Source: Piromyces finnis (lineage: Eukaryota; Neocallimastigomycota; Neocallimastigomycetes; Neocallimastigales; Neocallimastigaceae). From it: 64,000 bases of DNA. The number at the start of each line of letters is the position of its first letter. The stretch's first letter is position 1. This document shows positions 31,600-44,746 of this stretch, piece by piece. The translations under genes were made by a program, and so were the position numbers. Under the pieces are notes generated by a model. It saw only the letters and a program-made list of their open reading frames with translations. It made no database searches and had not been told where the DNA came from. The DNA lies in assembly GCA_002104945.1 (NCBI GenBank), contig MCFH01000031.1, positions 62,001-126,000 of the forward strand, read 5' to 3'.

Positions 31600-33722
31600 G
31601 CAATATATCATATTTATATAAATAATTATATTTTTTAAACCATTATAATAGTAAAGCAAAAAATATCTTAATATGTTTTCATTATGTAAATTTATATATT
31701 AAGTATTTTTTTAAAAAATTATATATTTTATTATTACTAAAATATATATTCATATATCTATAAATATCTATCATTTTATTTTTATTTTCATTTATAAAAA
31801 ACAATTTTTTGACATAAATATAGAATTTAATTAAAATTTATATTTTAAATATTAATTTAATCATAATTATTTTTTTTTTAAAAATAATACACACAATAAA
31901 GATAAATCAATTAAAATTAAAGAAATTATTATATAAAATAGAGTATTATTTAATTTTGATAAAATATAAACATAATATTAAGAAAATCGAAAAAGCAAAA
32001 GAAAAAAAACCAAAACCAATCAATCAAACAAAAAAAAAAAACAAACAAACAAAAAAAAAAAAACGAATTAATTAAATTTTAAAGAAAAATATAACAATAA
32101 AAGAAAAAAAAAATATAAATAATTATTATAATATATCAATAATTTACAAAAAAATTTATCATATGCAAACATTATTACATATTATAAATATTAAAAAATA
32201 AAGAGAAAAATATAATAAAGTTAATTTTATTTATATATATATAAATGTTTTTAAAGAATCAATATAAATGTGTGATAATTTATTTACAAACAATTTTTTT
32301 TATAAAATATTTTTATAATACTTAACTATTTTATTAGTAAAATTCAAAGATTAAGCATTCTTATTTTTAATATACTAAAATAAATATAATGATATTAACA
32401 ACAATAGCGATAATTATTAAATAAATATTATAATTGTAAATATTTTATTAACAATTAAGTATTAGAACTAATTTTTTATTTCATTAAATCATTTTAATCA
32501 AAATTATCTGTATTAAATTAGAAATTATTATTATTTCTTGATATTTAAATAAAATTAAACTTTAGTTTTTAAAAATTTATATATATTTTTGATTAATGTT
32601 AATAGTAATGGGATTTTTGTTATATAAAGTACAATTTTATGTTAAATTTAGAAGTACGATTAATTATATCAATAATATTATTTATTTTAGTTTTCTTTCT
32701 TTTTTTCTTTTTTCTTTTATGTTTTTTTTAATGAAAAATAATAAATTTTTTTATAAAGTATTAATTAATACTAATTGGATATTAATTAATTAAATATTTA
32801 TTTTCTTGTACAACATTTTGAGTGGTTATTCTATTGGCAAATGCAATTGCATGATAGTATTAGTATCATTCCTTTTCAAACCAATTAAAAATAATTTCAC
32901 ATATGAAAAATAGAATTTCTTATCTTTTAAAAAAGTCTTAATAACAAATGAAATTATAAAAAAGAATAAGCAGATACTTTGACCTTACAGTAACATACTT
33001 TTATCTAGAAAATAGTATTTTTGATTATTTTTTTCCCTTTATTAATGATTTAATTATTATATGCAGTTTTTTATTTGTTCTACAATTAATTATACATAAT
33101 GAGTGCATATAATATTTAATTGAAAAAAAAACTTTAATAATTATGTTAATTAGGTGTTATATAAACGTTTTAAATAATAATATAAATTTTATAATTATAA
33201 TAACTAATTTAATAATATAACACTAAACTCTTTTATCTTTCATATGTATATTTTATTATTTTATATGATAATATTAATGTCATATTCAAATTTTATTAAA
33301 AATGTTAATATTAATTATTTTTAACATTTAAAAAAATTAATAAAATTTAATTTTTTCTTAAAATGTTCAAAAAAGCAACAAACTATAAAATATATTATTA
33401 ATATATTAAAATTATTAATTATTATTTTTTGAGATAAATAAATTATAAATAATAATAATAATACAAAACCTTCAAAAATATAAAACTAAGTATTAAATTA
33501 TATTGAATTATATCTATTTTCATCTTGTAATATTATTATTGATTTACTTCAATAAAAAATGAAATATATATATTCATTTTAACACAGCAGTTAGTGATAA
33601 AAAATAGATATAATTTAATATAATTTTTTAACACTTTAGTTTTTATTTAAAAAATTTGGGGCATTTAAATAAATATCAGGTAGTGAGAAATTAAAAAAGT
33701 AAATAAAAAAAGATACATTAAA
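31600..33722. other. Intergenic AT-rich region, 2.1 kb
   Basis: No supported gene. It contains an A/C-rich microsatellite-like stretch (about 31990-32060, CAAA and CAAT units) and a slightly GC-richer patch at 32810-33000 that I could not assign to any RNA family. Confidence 0.45.
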
Positions 33723-34350
33723 ATGGCATTGGAAGAAATAATTTTAAAAAATACAGAAGAGAAAAAATATCATTCACCATTATTTAATAAAGCTACTTTG
33801 GAACTATCGGATTTGAAGAATTCACCAACTCGAAGACCTTCAAATTCTATATCAAGACAGATTATACCACTAAGAATATCATCTAAAGGTATATTTCAAT
33901 TTTGAAAGAAAAAAACGAAAAAAAGCTTATTTTATAGTATTTTAAAATTATCTAATATATTATTAAAATCTATAATATGTCAATAAATATTCATTCACAT
34001 TAAATCTATATAATTTAAAAATAACTATAAAATAGTTGAAAATAATAGCTTTAATGAAAACCTAATAAAATTTTCAAATATTAATGGAAATCAAAAATTA
34101 GATACTTTTCTTCAAACTTATGATAGAATTGCTAATTCAATTAAAATTGGTTTTGGAAATAAAAATATAATCCCAAAGAAAAATAGAATTACTGTTAATA
34201 GAAAGCTAATGCATGATTTAGTTTATAGCAGAACAGACAGAAATGTTTTACTTAATGTAAATCCATGTATATCTATGAAGCCATTGGTTGGTTTACTTTT
34301 AAAATCAATTGAAGTAGTAGTCAATGAAAAAAGTATTTTTTTTCTTTCTT

Positions 34351-34389
<39 letters not shown>

Positions 34390-37300
34390 CATTATTATAA
34401 ATACTTTAAAATTTGAATATATAAATATTTAAAATTATGTTTTATTAATAATATTATTATATAAATATAAAGCTAATTCTTCTAGAGATAAAAAATTAGA
34501 AGGAAATCTTCTTGAAAATGGAAAAGGTAAATATACATTTCTATGATAATAATATAATAATTTATATATTTTTTATCATAATTCTTAATTTAAATATTTT
34601 ATTGTAAATAATATTATTTATACATAATTATACGAAAACTTAATCAATAAAAAATATATTTTAAATAGATTCAGATAAAGTTTTCATGGATATAAATATG
34701 ACGGAATCACCACAAGAATCAGCATCAAATATTAATATTCGAACTGAGGACGACAGCATATATAATGAAGAATTAACAGAAAACCTTTCAAATAAAAATT
34801 CAAATTATATTGATACAAAAAGTAATCATGAAAATGTTAATATTACAAAAGAAGGTAAATTCCCTAAGGATTTAGTATTTAAATCCGATGAATTACAACA
34901 ACTTTATAATTCAATATCTCAGGACCTAAAACTTATTGAAAACCTTACTAGATCTCATAAAGAATCAACGGAACCTATATCTTATTCAAATGATCAATCT
35001 GAAACATTATTTATTACTAATCAAAATATTGAAATAAGTGAATTTGATAAAGAAAATATAAAATTAGAAGAAAACGGAAATAATATTAATGGCATTATGT
35101 TTACAGATTCAATGTCAAAACTTTATAAGGATATTATGGATAACAATGATTTATTCACTGAATCTACTGCTGGTATTAACAAAACAACTGGAGATAAAGC
35201 AACTTATAGTGATACTCCATTAAAAAAGGAAATTAATACATCAAGTTCAAATGATTATTATTTGAGTGAAGTTTTTTCTTACTCAAAATCTTTGGATAGC
35301 GATAGATATTTTAATTATTCCAATAAAAATAAACATACCATAAATGGTGACAATAAAAGTAATAATGATGTAACTAGTAATACCAATGGTATTAAGTTCC
35401 ATTCAGGCCCTCCAGTTATATTGCATAGAAATTCTTCTTTAAATAATAAAAGAAAAGTAAATAAAATTATTCAAACAAATGATGATCAAAAGGAAACTAA
35501 AGAAAAAGATACTGAGTCTGAACAATTCCAATACGCTATAAAATTATCCGAATCAGATGAAATTGATGAAAAAAGTGATGAAAACCTTGAAATTATAGGA
35601 AAAATCGATAATATCAATAGAGAAAAAGTAATAGAAAAAATAGATGATTCTATTAATAATAATTTGTTATCTCCATTAGATGAAATTGATGCAATTGATA
35701 ATAAATTAAATAATAATAAAATAATTGCTAAATTGCCGATGATACCAAAACGTAGCACATCTATGAGTAAAAAAAGTAAAAGTTCTATAATATTTAGTTA
35801 TAACAATGAATATTCTTTATCAAGCCCTACTATTAATAATAATAATAATAATAATAATAGTGTAAAAGATATATCTAGTAATTGTAGAAATAGTATTAAT
35901 GATAAAAGCAATGATAATTATTATCATGAAAAATCATTTAAGATCGAATCTCCACAAATAAAAAGTGTAAATAATGAAGAACCAAGAAATAAATTAACAA
36001 ATGATGCTAATAACTCAAACCAGAATGGAAAGGATAAAAGAAATACTAGAGATATGTTTAATAATTATAAAACGTTTAGCATCAGTAGTTTTGATTCGGA
36101 CAAAAGACATAGTTTTGATAATACAAATTTAAGTAGATCGTATGATAATGAAATTGATATATATAAAACTCCAAAAATTAAATCACCAAGACTCGTTGAA
36201 TCACCAAAGCTTATTGAAAGTCAAACTTCAAATGATAATTCAACTATATCTTCCTCAGGTGCATATACTTCATATAGTTATAAAAAGCATACAATATCAC
36301 CTTTATCTATTGAAATCCCAGAAAGACCTAAACATATGGTGAAAAAGAAATCCTCTAAATTAACTAACATTTTCAAGACACTTTCACCAAAATCTTCATC
36401 TTCACATATGGGTAAAAAATATAATAAAAACGAATTTGATGACTTTCCAGGAAAAGTCTTATTTGATGATGATAGTGATAGTGATTTCATACAAAATAAT
36501 ACTAAAAGTAAACGCTTCAGTATTAGTAAATTAAAAAACAAAGTTATAAAGAAAGCTAGTAAAGACAATTATAGAAAAAATAAAGATTTAGAAAAAGTAT
36601 CCAATAATGTAAATAAAAAGTATCGTCATACTATAGCTTCATTTAATTTACTCAGTCCTGAAATGACTGATCATGCCCAAGAACAGACTTTAAAAACGGA
36701 AACTGAAATCACACCACCTTCTGTCAAATCAAATTTTAAGAATGATAAAAATCGCAGAATTTCTCATCCATCAATACAAAGAACTGATTTACCTAGTTCT
36801 CCATTGATAAAACCAGAAATTTTTAAAAAAAATAACAACAGTGTTAGCTCGTTTAAGATTGTAAAACATGATATAGATGAAAACGAAGTAAAACAATGTG
36901 CTTTTAATGGAATCAATGGTATATTAAAAAATGAATTAATTGATAATCAAGAAGAAGGATTATATATCGAAGAAGATGAATGGATTGATGAATCAAAATA
37001 TGATATTAATAATAAAAGTAATACAAGAAAAGATAAAAGAAAAAAGAAAATAAAAAATTATATTAGAGGAAAGAATCAAAAAAAAGGAAATTTAAATAAA
37101 GAAAGAAATAATAAAAAATTAATAGATACTCAAAATTCTATTTTAAATAGAAATGCAAGCAAAGGTATTAAACGTAATATAAGTCAAGGAAGTATTCATT
37201 ATACAAGATCAACAAAAAAATATACTGTTATTAAATCAAGACCTACTTTATTATCTGAACGTAGTAAAGGTTCTGTTAGAATTTTAGAACAAAATTCTTT

Positions 37301-37562
37301 TAAAAATAAAATCCAAACTAATACTAGTCCAGATATTCATAATCAATCTATAGTAATTGTTGAACCACCATTACTTTCGCCAAATCATTCACATTCTTTA
37401 TCAAAGACAGATATGTCATTTTCTTCAGTTGTATCAAGAAACTCGTCTGTAAAAATGAAGAGAAATGTTGTCAAAAGATTCCTTCATATTAACCTTAAGA
37501 AAAGACAAAATAAACAAAGCTCAAACAAAACAATTAGAAATACAATAAAAAATAATTCTTGA
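33723..37562 (+). CDS. Unknown disordered Ser/Asn/Lys-rich protein, about 1136 aa
   Basis: Four exons by eye: 33723-33888, 34036-34332, 34473-34526 and 34669-37562. Phases fit at every join and the sum is 3411 nt. The N-terminus (MALEEIILKNTEEKKYHSPL) is followed by a partly ordered stretch including YDRIANSIKIGFGNKN and MKPLVGLLLKSIEVVV. The remainder is low-complexity: Asn runs, Ser-Pro motifs such as TPKIKSPRLVESPKL, acidic patches (EEGLYIEEDEWIDES) and a strongly basic C-terminus ending in KKRQNKQSSNK-type sequence. No known domain recognised. Many S/T-P sites next to basic clusters suggest a phosphoregulated scaffold or cell-cycle-type protein, which is guesswork. Intron 2 contains a long T run (about 34353-34389). 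Confidence 0.75.
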
Positions 37563-38106
37563 ATAATAATAATAATGAGGTATCTAATTATTATGAAAGA
37601 ATTATATTGTGTCTATTTTTCAAGGATGGTTTAAATAATCAATACAAAAAATATATACTAAAAATATATATTAAGTTGATAAAATCTATCATTAATATTT
37701 ATATTTATTAAATGATATCATACCATATTAATCTTCATTTTTATATTAGATATAAATAAAAGCAATATATATGACAATATACCATGAAATTTAAAAAAAA
37801 AAAAAAAAAAAAAGACATTGATAATATGTAATTAATAGCTAAAAAAATGATAGTTATTTTAACATTCTCATGATTCAATATGCTTATGATTGTTTGATTG
37901 TTTAATAATTATTATTAAATAAATACATTCATTTATATATATATTAAACAATCATTATTGAAAAAAAAGAAAGTAATAGTAAAATTATATGAAAATATTT
38001 TGTATTTTCTAAAGGAGATAATGATAAGTATATAATTTATAAAAAGTTTTCTGCAATATTTCTGCAATAATTTAATATTATTTTGCTTTATTATATTTTA
38101 GAAATG

Positions 38107-38151
<45 letters not shown>

Positions 38152-39353
38152 ATTTTGAATAACTATTAACTATATAAAAAAAAAACTTTTTATTATTATG
38201 CTTTTTCCAATCCTTATTATATTTTTTATAAATATTATCTATTATAAAAAATAATCAATACTATTAAATAATTTTTATTTATATCTAGTATCTATTTATA
38301 TTTATTAATCAATATTTTTATTTTTATTTAAGAAGAAAAAGAATATCTTACTTTATTATTATAAAGATATAATTGAAACAAACAAACATACAAGCAAAAA
38401 ATAAAAAACAAACAAACAAACAAAAAAAACAAATAAATAAATAAACAAACAAAACAACAATAATAACAACAACAACAGCAAAAAATAATATACAATATAT
38501 TTTATTTACATATATAATAGATATTAATATTTAATATTTACAATTATATTCATATTTATTAACCATATAATAAGCTGATCTATTACTAATTATTATTATT
38601 ATTATTATTATTTTAACAAGAAGAATAGTATATAAAGAGAAGAAAAAATATACGAGCAAGAAATAAATTAGCTCATGAAAATATCAATATATCAATTGAT
38701 AACAAAATAATATACCCAATATCTTAAATATTTATCTGAATAAAAATCTAATTAAAATTTAAACTTTTCAATTGATTTAATCATTTATATTTTAATATAA
38801 ATATCAATTTCTATTTTTCATTTCTATTCTATTCTTCTCTATTATATATATATATTTATTTTTTCTTGCTTTTTGTTTCTTAAACATAATATATACAAAT
38901 ATTTTAAATATTTGAATATTATTAAAAATGTTATAAACAAACAAGCAATAATAATAAGTATAAAAATAAATTGTAATTGTAAAAAACATTATTAAAAAAA
39001 AGTAAAAATAAAAATTAAACAAGTGAACAAAAACAAATAAATGAAGAATTAGAAAATATAAGACATATTTCTTTGAAAGAGTTTTTTTTTTTTTATAAAA
39101 AATTTAATAAATGTTATTAAAATTAATTTATAAAACAAGTTTTTTTTTTAGAAAGTATGTCGGAATAAACAGATTTCTTATATTAATAAAAAAGGATAAA
39201 AAGATCTGTCACTCTTTGTTGTTTTTTTAAATTATTCGAATATATATATTTATATATTTTAAAACTTTTTATTAAAATTAAAATTATAATACAAATGGAT
39301 TTAAGTCTAATAATTAATATCAATAATATATTCTAGTAATTCTAATTAGATTA
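37563..39353. other. Intergenic AT-rich region
   Basis: No gene seen. It contains a 44-nt A run (38107-38150), a CAAA/CAA-rich tract (about 38378-38480) and an ATT array near 38589-38611. Confidence 0.5.
38107..38150 (+). repeat. Poly(A) run, 44 nt
   Basis: Uninterrupted A tract. It could be the tail of an eroded plus-strand retroposon, but no element body or target-site duplication is visible next to it. Confidence 0.9.
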
Positions 39354-39484
39354 AACCCTCACTAAAATGTATGTAGACCCTTGCCAAAAATGTATAACCC
39401 TCACCAAAATGTATGTAGACCCTTGACACAACGTATGTAGACCCTTGCCAAAATTGTATAACCCTCACCAAAATGTATGTAGAC
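39354..39484. repeat. Minisatellite of about 21-bp units
   Basis: Six units of 20-22 bp alternate between a form like ACCCTCACCAAAATGTATG and one like ACCCTTGCCAAAATGTATA, giving a higher-order period near 42-43 bp. Its G+C content is clearly above background. It abuts the LINE-derived cluster. Confidence 0.85.
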
Positions 39485-39489
39485 ACTTA

Positions 39490-39610
39490 GTATAAAGACT
39501 AAAAGATCAAATTTTATCATGGGACAAAGTTATGATCTTAGTAGATCGCATCAGTCCTTATAGCATGCCTTTTTGTTCATTACTTTAACATAAGACATTA
39601 TTATGATTAA
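39490..39610 (-). mobile_element. Eroded fragment of LINE 3' region
   Basis: The segment from AGATCAAATTTTATCATGGG at 39509 to ATGATCTT matches, with changes, the LINE 3' region at about 40229-40265. Beyond this similarity fades. It is probably an older, degraded copy of the same family. Confidence 0.45.
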
Positions 39611-39622
39611 AAGTTTCTCAAT

Positions 39623-39951
39623 TTTTTTTTTTTTTTTAAAGGGATCAAATATTTTTTTTTTAATTTAATTAAAATTATAATACATATTATAAAAAACAAA
39701 ATTAAAAATAAAAATAATAATAATAAAAAAAATATGTTTAAATAAACATAAATGAATAGAAATTGGGTATACTGTATTCTAGTAATTTTAATAAAAGTAA
39801 GAAAGCCACTATTATACTAAAGTATAATAGTTGTATTTGACTTCCAATGGGACAAAATTATGATCTCCATTGGTTGTGCTGGCCCTTCTGGCCTGTCTTA
39901 ATGTTTCTTCAGTATTGACGCTGTTGCTTCAAACCTTTTGAACATTGACAG
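39623..39951 (-). mobile_element. 5'-truncated LINE copy (3' end only) with target-site duplication
   Basis: About 330 bp, collinear with the 3' end of the adjacent full-length LINE (40002-40350). It has its own poly(A), seen as a T run at 39622-39637, and perfect 12-bp duplications AAGTTTCTCAAT at 39611-39622 and 39952-39963, so it is an independent, severely 5'-truncated insertion. Against the full-length copy it lacks about 33 bp within the CCAATGGGACA...ACAAAATTATG region and a few bases after TTGACGCT. The very short length is typical of target-primed reverse transcription that stopped early. Confidence 0.85.
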
Positions 39952-40243
39952 AAGTTTCTCAATGACCATCAAAAATATTTTTTTTTTTTTTTTTTTTTTT
40001 TAACGGCATCAAATATTTTAAACTTTATTATTAATTTAATTAAAATTATAATACATGTAATATAAAAAATCAAAAATAAAAATAAAAATAAAAAAAAATA
40101 TGTTTAAATAAACACAAATGAATAAAAATTGGGTATAATGTATTCTAGTAATTTTAATTAAAGTAAGAAAGCCACTATTATACTAAAGTATAATAATTGT
40201 ATTTGACTTCCAATGGGACACCGAGCCAAAGATCAAAATTTTG

Positions 40244-40468
40244 TCATGGAACAAAATTATGATCTCCATTGGTTGCGCTGGCCCTCCTGGCCTGTCTTAC
40301 TGTTTCTTCAGTATTGACGCTCTTGGATGTTGCTTCAAACCTTTTGAACATTGACCATTGCTGGCCAATAGCAAAAGGCATGATTTTGGTTAGAAGTTCT
40401 GCGGTTACCGTCAAGAATGGTGTTCCTTCATTAGTATCAGATTGAATCTGACACTTACAAAGTTCTTT
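40244..40468 (-). other. Open extension of LINE frame past the terminal TAG
   Basis: Codons after the TAG at 40469-40471 continue without a stop for 74 codons to TGA at 40244-40246. They encode a compositionally normal peptide with stretches such as QQWSMFKRFEATSKSVNTEE and TVRQARRASATNGDHNFVP. Its end overlaps the segment shared with the SINE-like element and the truncated copy. It is either the true C-terminus of the ancestral ORF or a conserved GC-rich 3' UTR open by chance. Confidence 0.5.
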
Positions 40469-43400
40469 CTATTCCCTTGAATTGTAATTGATATTGTTAA
40501 AACTTCTTCCCCCAAGAAGGAATTTAAATATTTTACTGCACACACTAGAATAATCATACACATTAATATTTACCGGATTATTAGAACTATTACTATCATT
40601 AACTAAATTACTATCTAAATTAGAATTATTATCTTCACTATTGCTATCATTACTAATATTATTATTTCTATTATTGTTATTATTACTATTGTTATTATTA
40701 CTATTGTTATTGTTATTACTACTATTGTTACTATTACTATTAATATTATAATTATCTCTACTGATATTAACATTTTCATTATTATTGATAGGACTGTTAG
40801 AATTACGTTGACTGAAAAAATTTAGTAGCTGGACTATGGAATCATAATGCTTAATACGGATATCTCTAAATCTTGGACAATCTAATAACCAATGTTTAAT
40901 ACTTTGAACACCACACTTGCAACATGGACAGTAGTTAGGACAAACTGGATCAACAAATTTAGCAGCTTTGGCAACTCTAGCATCCAACTTGTATCCGCTT
41001 CTTGCTTTCAATAGCCAGTAGAAGCCATAGGCAAACTCTGGGTACTCATAACATAATTTAATAAAATCTTTAGTTTCAATAAATTTATTATCATCATAAT
41101 ATTGCGCTTTGATTGAATTTCCTTTGAGATCTTTCCAATAAAAGTTTTTAACTGCTTTAACATCTCCATGTTTCTTTAGTTTTTTATCAAGTGTCCTACT
41201 TGATTTGCACCACGTGTATTTTCTAAATTTAGGAATGTAATTGACAAGGTATGAGATAATACAATTTGAGTTTTTCCATTTGTTAAAACATCTAACCTGA
41301 GCTAATGCACATTTGGCTGACAATGGAGGAATATTCAAATCTTTTGAGATAGAGTATAAAGATATAAACGATACAGCTTTATGAACTCCGGCAACCCATC
41401 GTATTCCTTTGTTAACATGCTTCTGAGCAATCCTAGACCTAGCTTTGTTGGATCCAAGTAATGGTGCAAAGTATGAAACTCTGCTGATTACTTGTGAGTT
41501 AAGTACTAGTTTTTTGAAAGGAATAGGAATATTAGGATTTCTTAAGAATTTACTGACTGAGAAAAGTCCTTTCAAAACCTTGTTATTAAGAGCTTTAATT
41601 ACTGGTTTAAGGGACAAATTCTTATCAAATGGAACACCAAGATAAGTATAACAATCAGTAGTTGGAATGGGTTGTCCTGCTAAGTAAAATGTTGGATCTC
41701 TCTTGTTCTGGTTTTTTATTGATTCAGGACGAATCACCATCGTTGAACATTTCTGAATACCAAATTCCATTTCATTATACAAAGCCCATTCATTAACTCT
41801 TCTAAGCATCTTTTTTAAGTATCCTCTTGTTGGAGTACAAATAACTATATCATCTGCAAAAAGTCCACCACAGCATCGAGTGTCACCTAAACTGACACCG
41901 AGATCTTCGCACTCTTTAAAAATATCATTAATAAAGAGATTAAAAAGAATAGGCGAAAGTGGGCAACCTTGACGGACTCCTTTCTTCACATCAAAAGATT
42001 TCGAGAATTGTCCATCTAATTTGACACTAGCCTTAGATGATAAATATAAATTTTTGATGAATTGTAAACTCTTACCTCGAATTCCTAAACAATCTAATTT
42101 ATGGAGAATATTACCGATTGGGACTGAATCGTATGCTTTCCTGAGATCTAAAAAGGCCAAATATGTCTCTTTATTATCTAATTGACGTCTACAGCATATT
42201 TCTTGGATTGAAATGAAAAGACTGATACTTTCTTCCTTTTTTCGAAAACCAAATTGTTCAGGTCTAATGAAATTATTCTTTAAACCATATTCTGAGATTC
42301 TAGTGGTGACAATTTTTGAAATCAACTTAATACCATTATTGATAAGTGATATACCTCGATAGTTATCACAATCTGTCAAATCTCCCTTCTTAGGAATAGA
42401 AACAATACTGGATTCATTCCAAGAGCTGGGGAAGTCTCCATCCCAAATACGGTTAAATAATTTAAGAATAAAATTTAACCCATGAGCATCATTATCTGAA
42501 GTGGTATTGCCGGAAGAATTATTATCTGTAGCATTATTAGAATCATTACTTGATGGAATTAATGCTTTTTAAAATTCAATTGGAATACTATCTGGACCTG
42601 ATGCTTTATAATTTGGAGTAGAGAGGATAGCTGACTTGACTTCATCAATACTAATATCTTGGTTGATATCCCATTCATCAAGCATAGGAAGTAAAAAACG
42701 TTTATTCGTTGGTTCTTCATACCAATGCTCCAAATCAAGACTTACACCACTTGGATCTGATGCAAGGCTTTCGAAATGATCATGCCACACTTCTAGTTGT
42801 TCTTCTGTAGCAACAACTAATTCTCCATTTTTATTTTTAATTGGTTGAGCAATAAAGAAAGAGTCTTTTCCAATTTTTGCAGTTTTCTTGATCCATTTCC
42901 AGGCCTTCTTAGGATTATGACTCTTCATATACTCACATCCTGTTTTAATCCAATGAAGATATTCTTGTTTCCTAAAATCATTACATCTTTTGTGGATGTA
43001 ATCAATCAGCTTACGGTAGATTTTAATTCTTTTAATAAATTCATCTATATCATAAATTCTTTCTTTTTTAAATCTCTTATACAACTTCATTTTGATTTTT
43101 TGAAGATTAAAAATTTGTTGTGAAATATGAAATGAAGACTTTATAACATTATTTGCTGAGGTAATACTGAGCTCGTCTGCAATTGAAAAAGCAGTTGAAG
43201 TAAATTCTTTGGAAAGTTCATCTGTTGAAACATTAGAATCGTTGAGTTTTGCTGAAAGTATTTGGAATTTATTATGACTGGGAATAGATTCCTTTTCCTC
43301 AATACATTTTAATCTATTCCATTTCAGAATTTTCTTAGGAACAATAAAGTCATTAGAAAAATCTTCCATAGGAATAATTTTACCATTAATAAGGAGTGGC

Positions 43401-44746
43401 TTATGGTCTGATACTGGATAAAAATTATTTATAAATGATCCTGAGTGAATAAGATCTTTTATCTTCGAATTGATAAGAGCATGGTCAATGTCGGAAGATT
43501 GATCACTTCGAGTCCAAGAGATAGTAGACCCTCTAAGCGGAAGAATTTCCCAGTCTCCTAATCCATTAGTTGATAACCAGTTGGATAATTTTACTTTAGA
43601 CATATTAAAATCACCAACGAGAATTGATGGATGGGATGAATGAGTTTGTAACCACAAGCGAACTTCTAACTTTGCATGATCAACATAGTTGTTGTGATGA
43701 CTATGAGGCATATAAACATTTCCAATCGAGCATTTGAATCTATTCCAGAGACTAAAAGTATAAATAGAAATAATATACTTTCCAGAGAAGTTTTCAAGTG
43801 AGGCTTAACACGAATTGTGAAAACCTAAATATAAGCCTCTCATTCCAGGAACTGATTCATCAGCTTTCTTGAAAAAGTGTCTATAGTTTCGTAAAGTAAC
43901 ACGACAAAGATAATCTGTATTCGAACCAGAACCATTACCAGTTTATTGGAAACATAAAAATAATGGTTTGAAAATAGCTGTGAAATAGCTAATACTATCT
44001 CTCTTTTCGTGATTCCACCCATTGGTGTTCCAACTAAGACAAAAAGAAAAGTTATCAGGCTTGTTGGATGAGGAAGAATCGTTGCTATTATTATTATTAT
44101 TAAAGTCATCGTTATTAAGGGATGATGCATCAGAGGAATAAGTAGAACTATTACTAGATGGCTGTGAAACTGAAGAATTATCAACTATTGAACTGTTATC
44201 AGAGTTGATAGAACTATTAGAATTAATTGTTGAATGTTGAGATTGAAATTGTGTTTGCTGTAGATCTGGAATATTTTCATGATGGGAAACTTGTTGAAGA
44301 TCTTGTTGAAGATCTTGTTGAAGATCGGATTGTTGATGAGATTGTTGAATTGATTGTTGAATAGAATGTTGATGTTTATTAGAAACTAAAATTTTACGTT
44401 TGAGTGTGGAAAAAGTGTATTTGTGATTCCTTCTACTACGAGCTGAAAAGGAAATTGAGGTAACTGAAAATTTCTTCTTTAACATGTGTAAGATTTTAAT
44501 ACAATCTTTCGATGAACCATGAACCTTGACTAAGAAAAAGTGATCATTGAGAGTCTGAAAATATTTAACACTAATAACTGAATTAAATTTATCTTCTAGA
44601 ATAACCTCGAGTTTTTCCTATAGCATATTAACTGACCATGATCGAATACCACGGATAAAGAAGGAGCGAATATCATCTAAGGGGATACCATAAGACCGGG
44701 TACCACGTCTGATATAATTCTTATCTTTAATATAAAGGACTGACAT
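40469..44746 (-). pseudogene. LINE polyprotein ORF (endonuclease + reverse transcriptase) with in-frame stops
   Basis: One frame of 4278 nt from ATG 44746 to TAG 40469-40471. Internal stops: TAG 44618-44620, TAA 43943-43945, TAA 43805-43807 and TAA 42569-42571; no frameshift seen. N-terminal part: basic, then Gln/Ser repeats (HSIQQSIQQ, repeated DLQQ). Endonuclease: SWNTNGWNHEKRD, GDFNMSKVKLSNWL, SDIDHALI and SDHKPL are present, but the catalytic Glu expected after LCFQ is the TAA at 43943. Reverse transcriptase: PKKGDLTDCDNYRGISLIN, FLDLRKAYDSVP, GVRQGCPLSPILFNLFINDI and the active-site FADD at 41849-41860. A C-terminal knuckle, CPCCKCGVQSIKHWLLDC, follows, then an Asn/Ser-rich tract. The frame stays open another 74 codons after the TAG at 40469, to TGA 40244, so that TAG may itself be premature. 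Confidence 0.9.

Noticed and set aside
32596-32793. 65-codon open frame in the desert downstream of the zinc-finger gene
   Set aside because: Low-complexity hydrophobic product, no recognisable start context or homology; typical of A/T-rich noise.
38107-38150. Poly(A) as the tail of a plus-strand retroposon
   Set aside because: No GC-richer body upstream and no direct repeats flank it; homopolymer runs are common in this genome.
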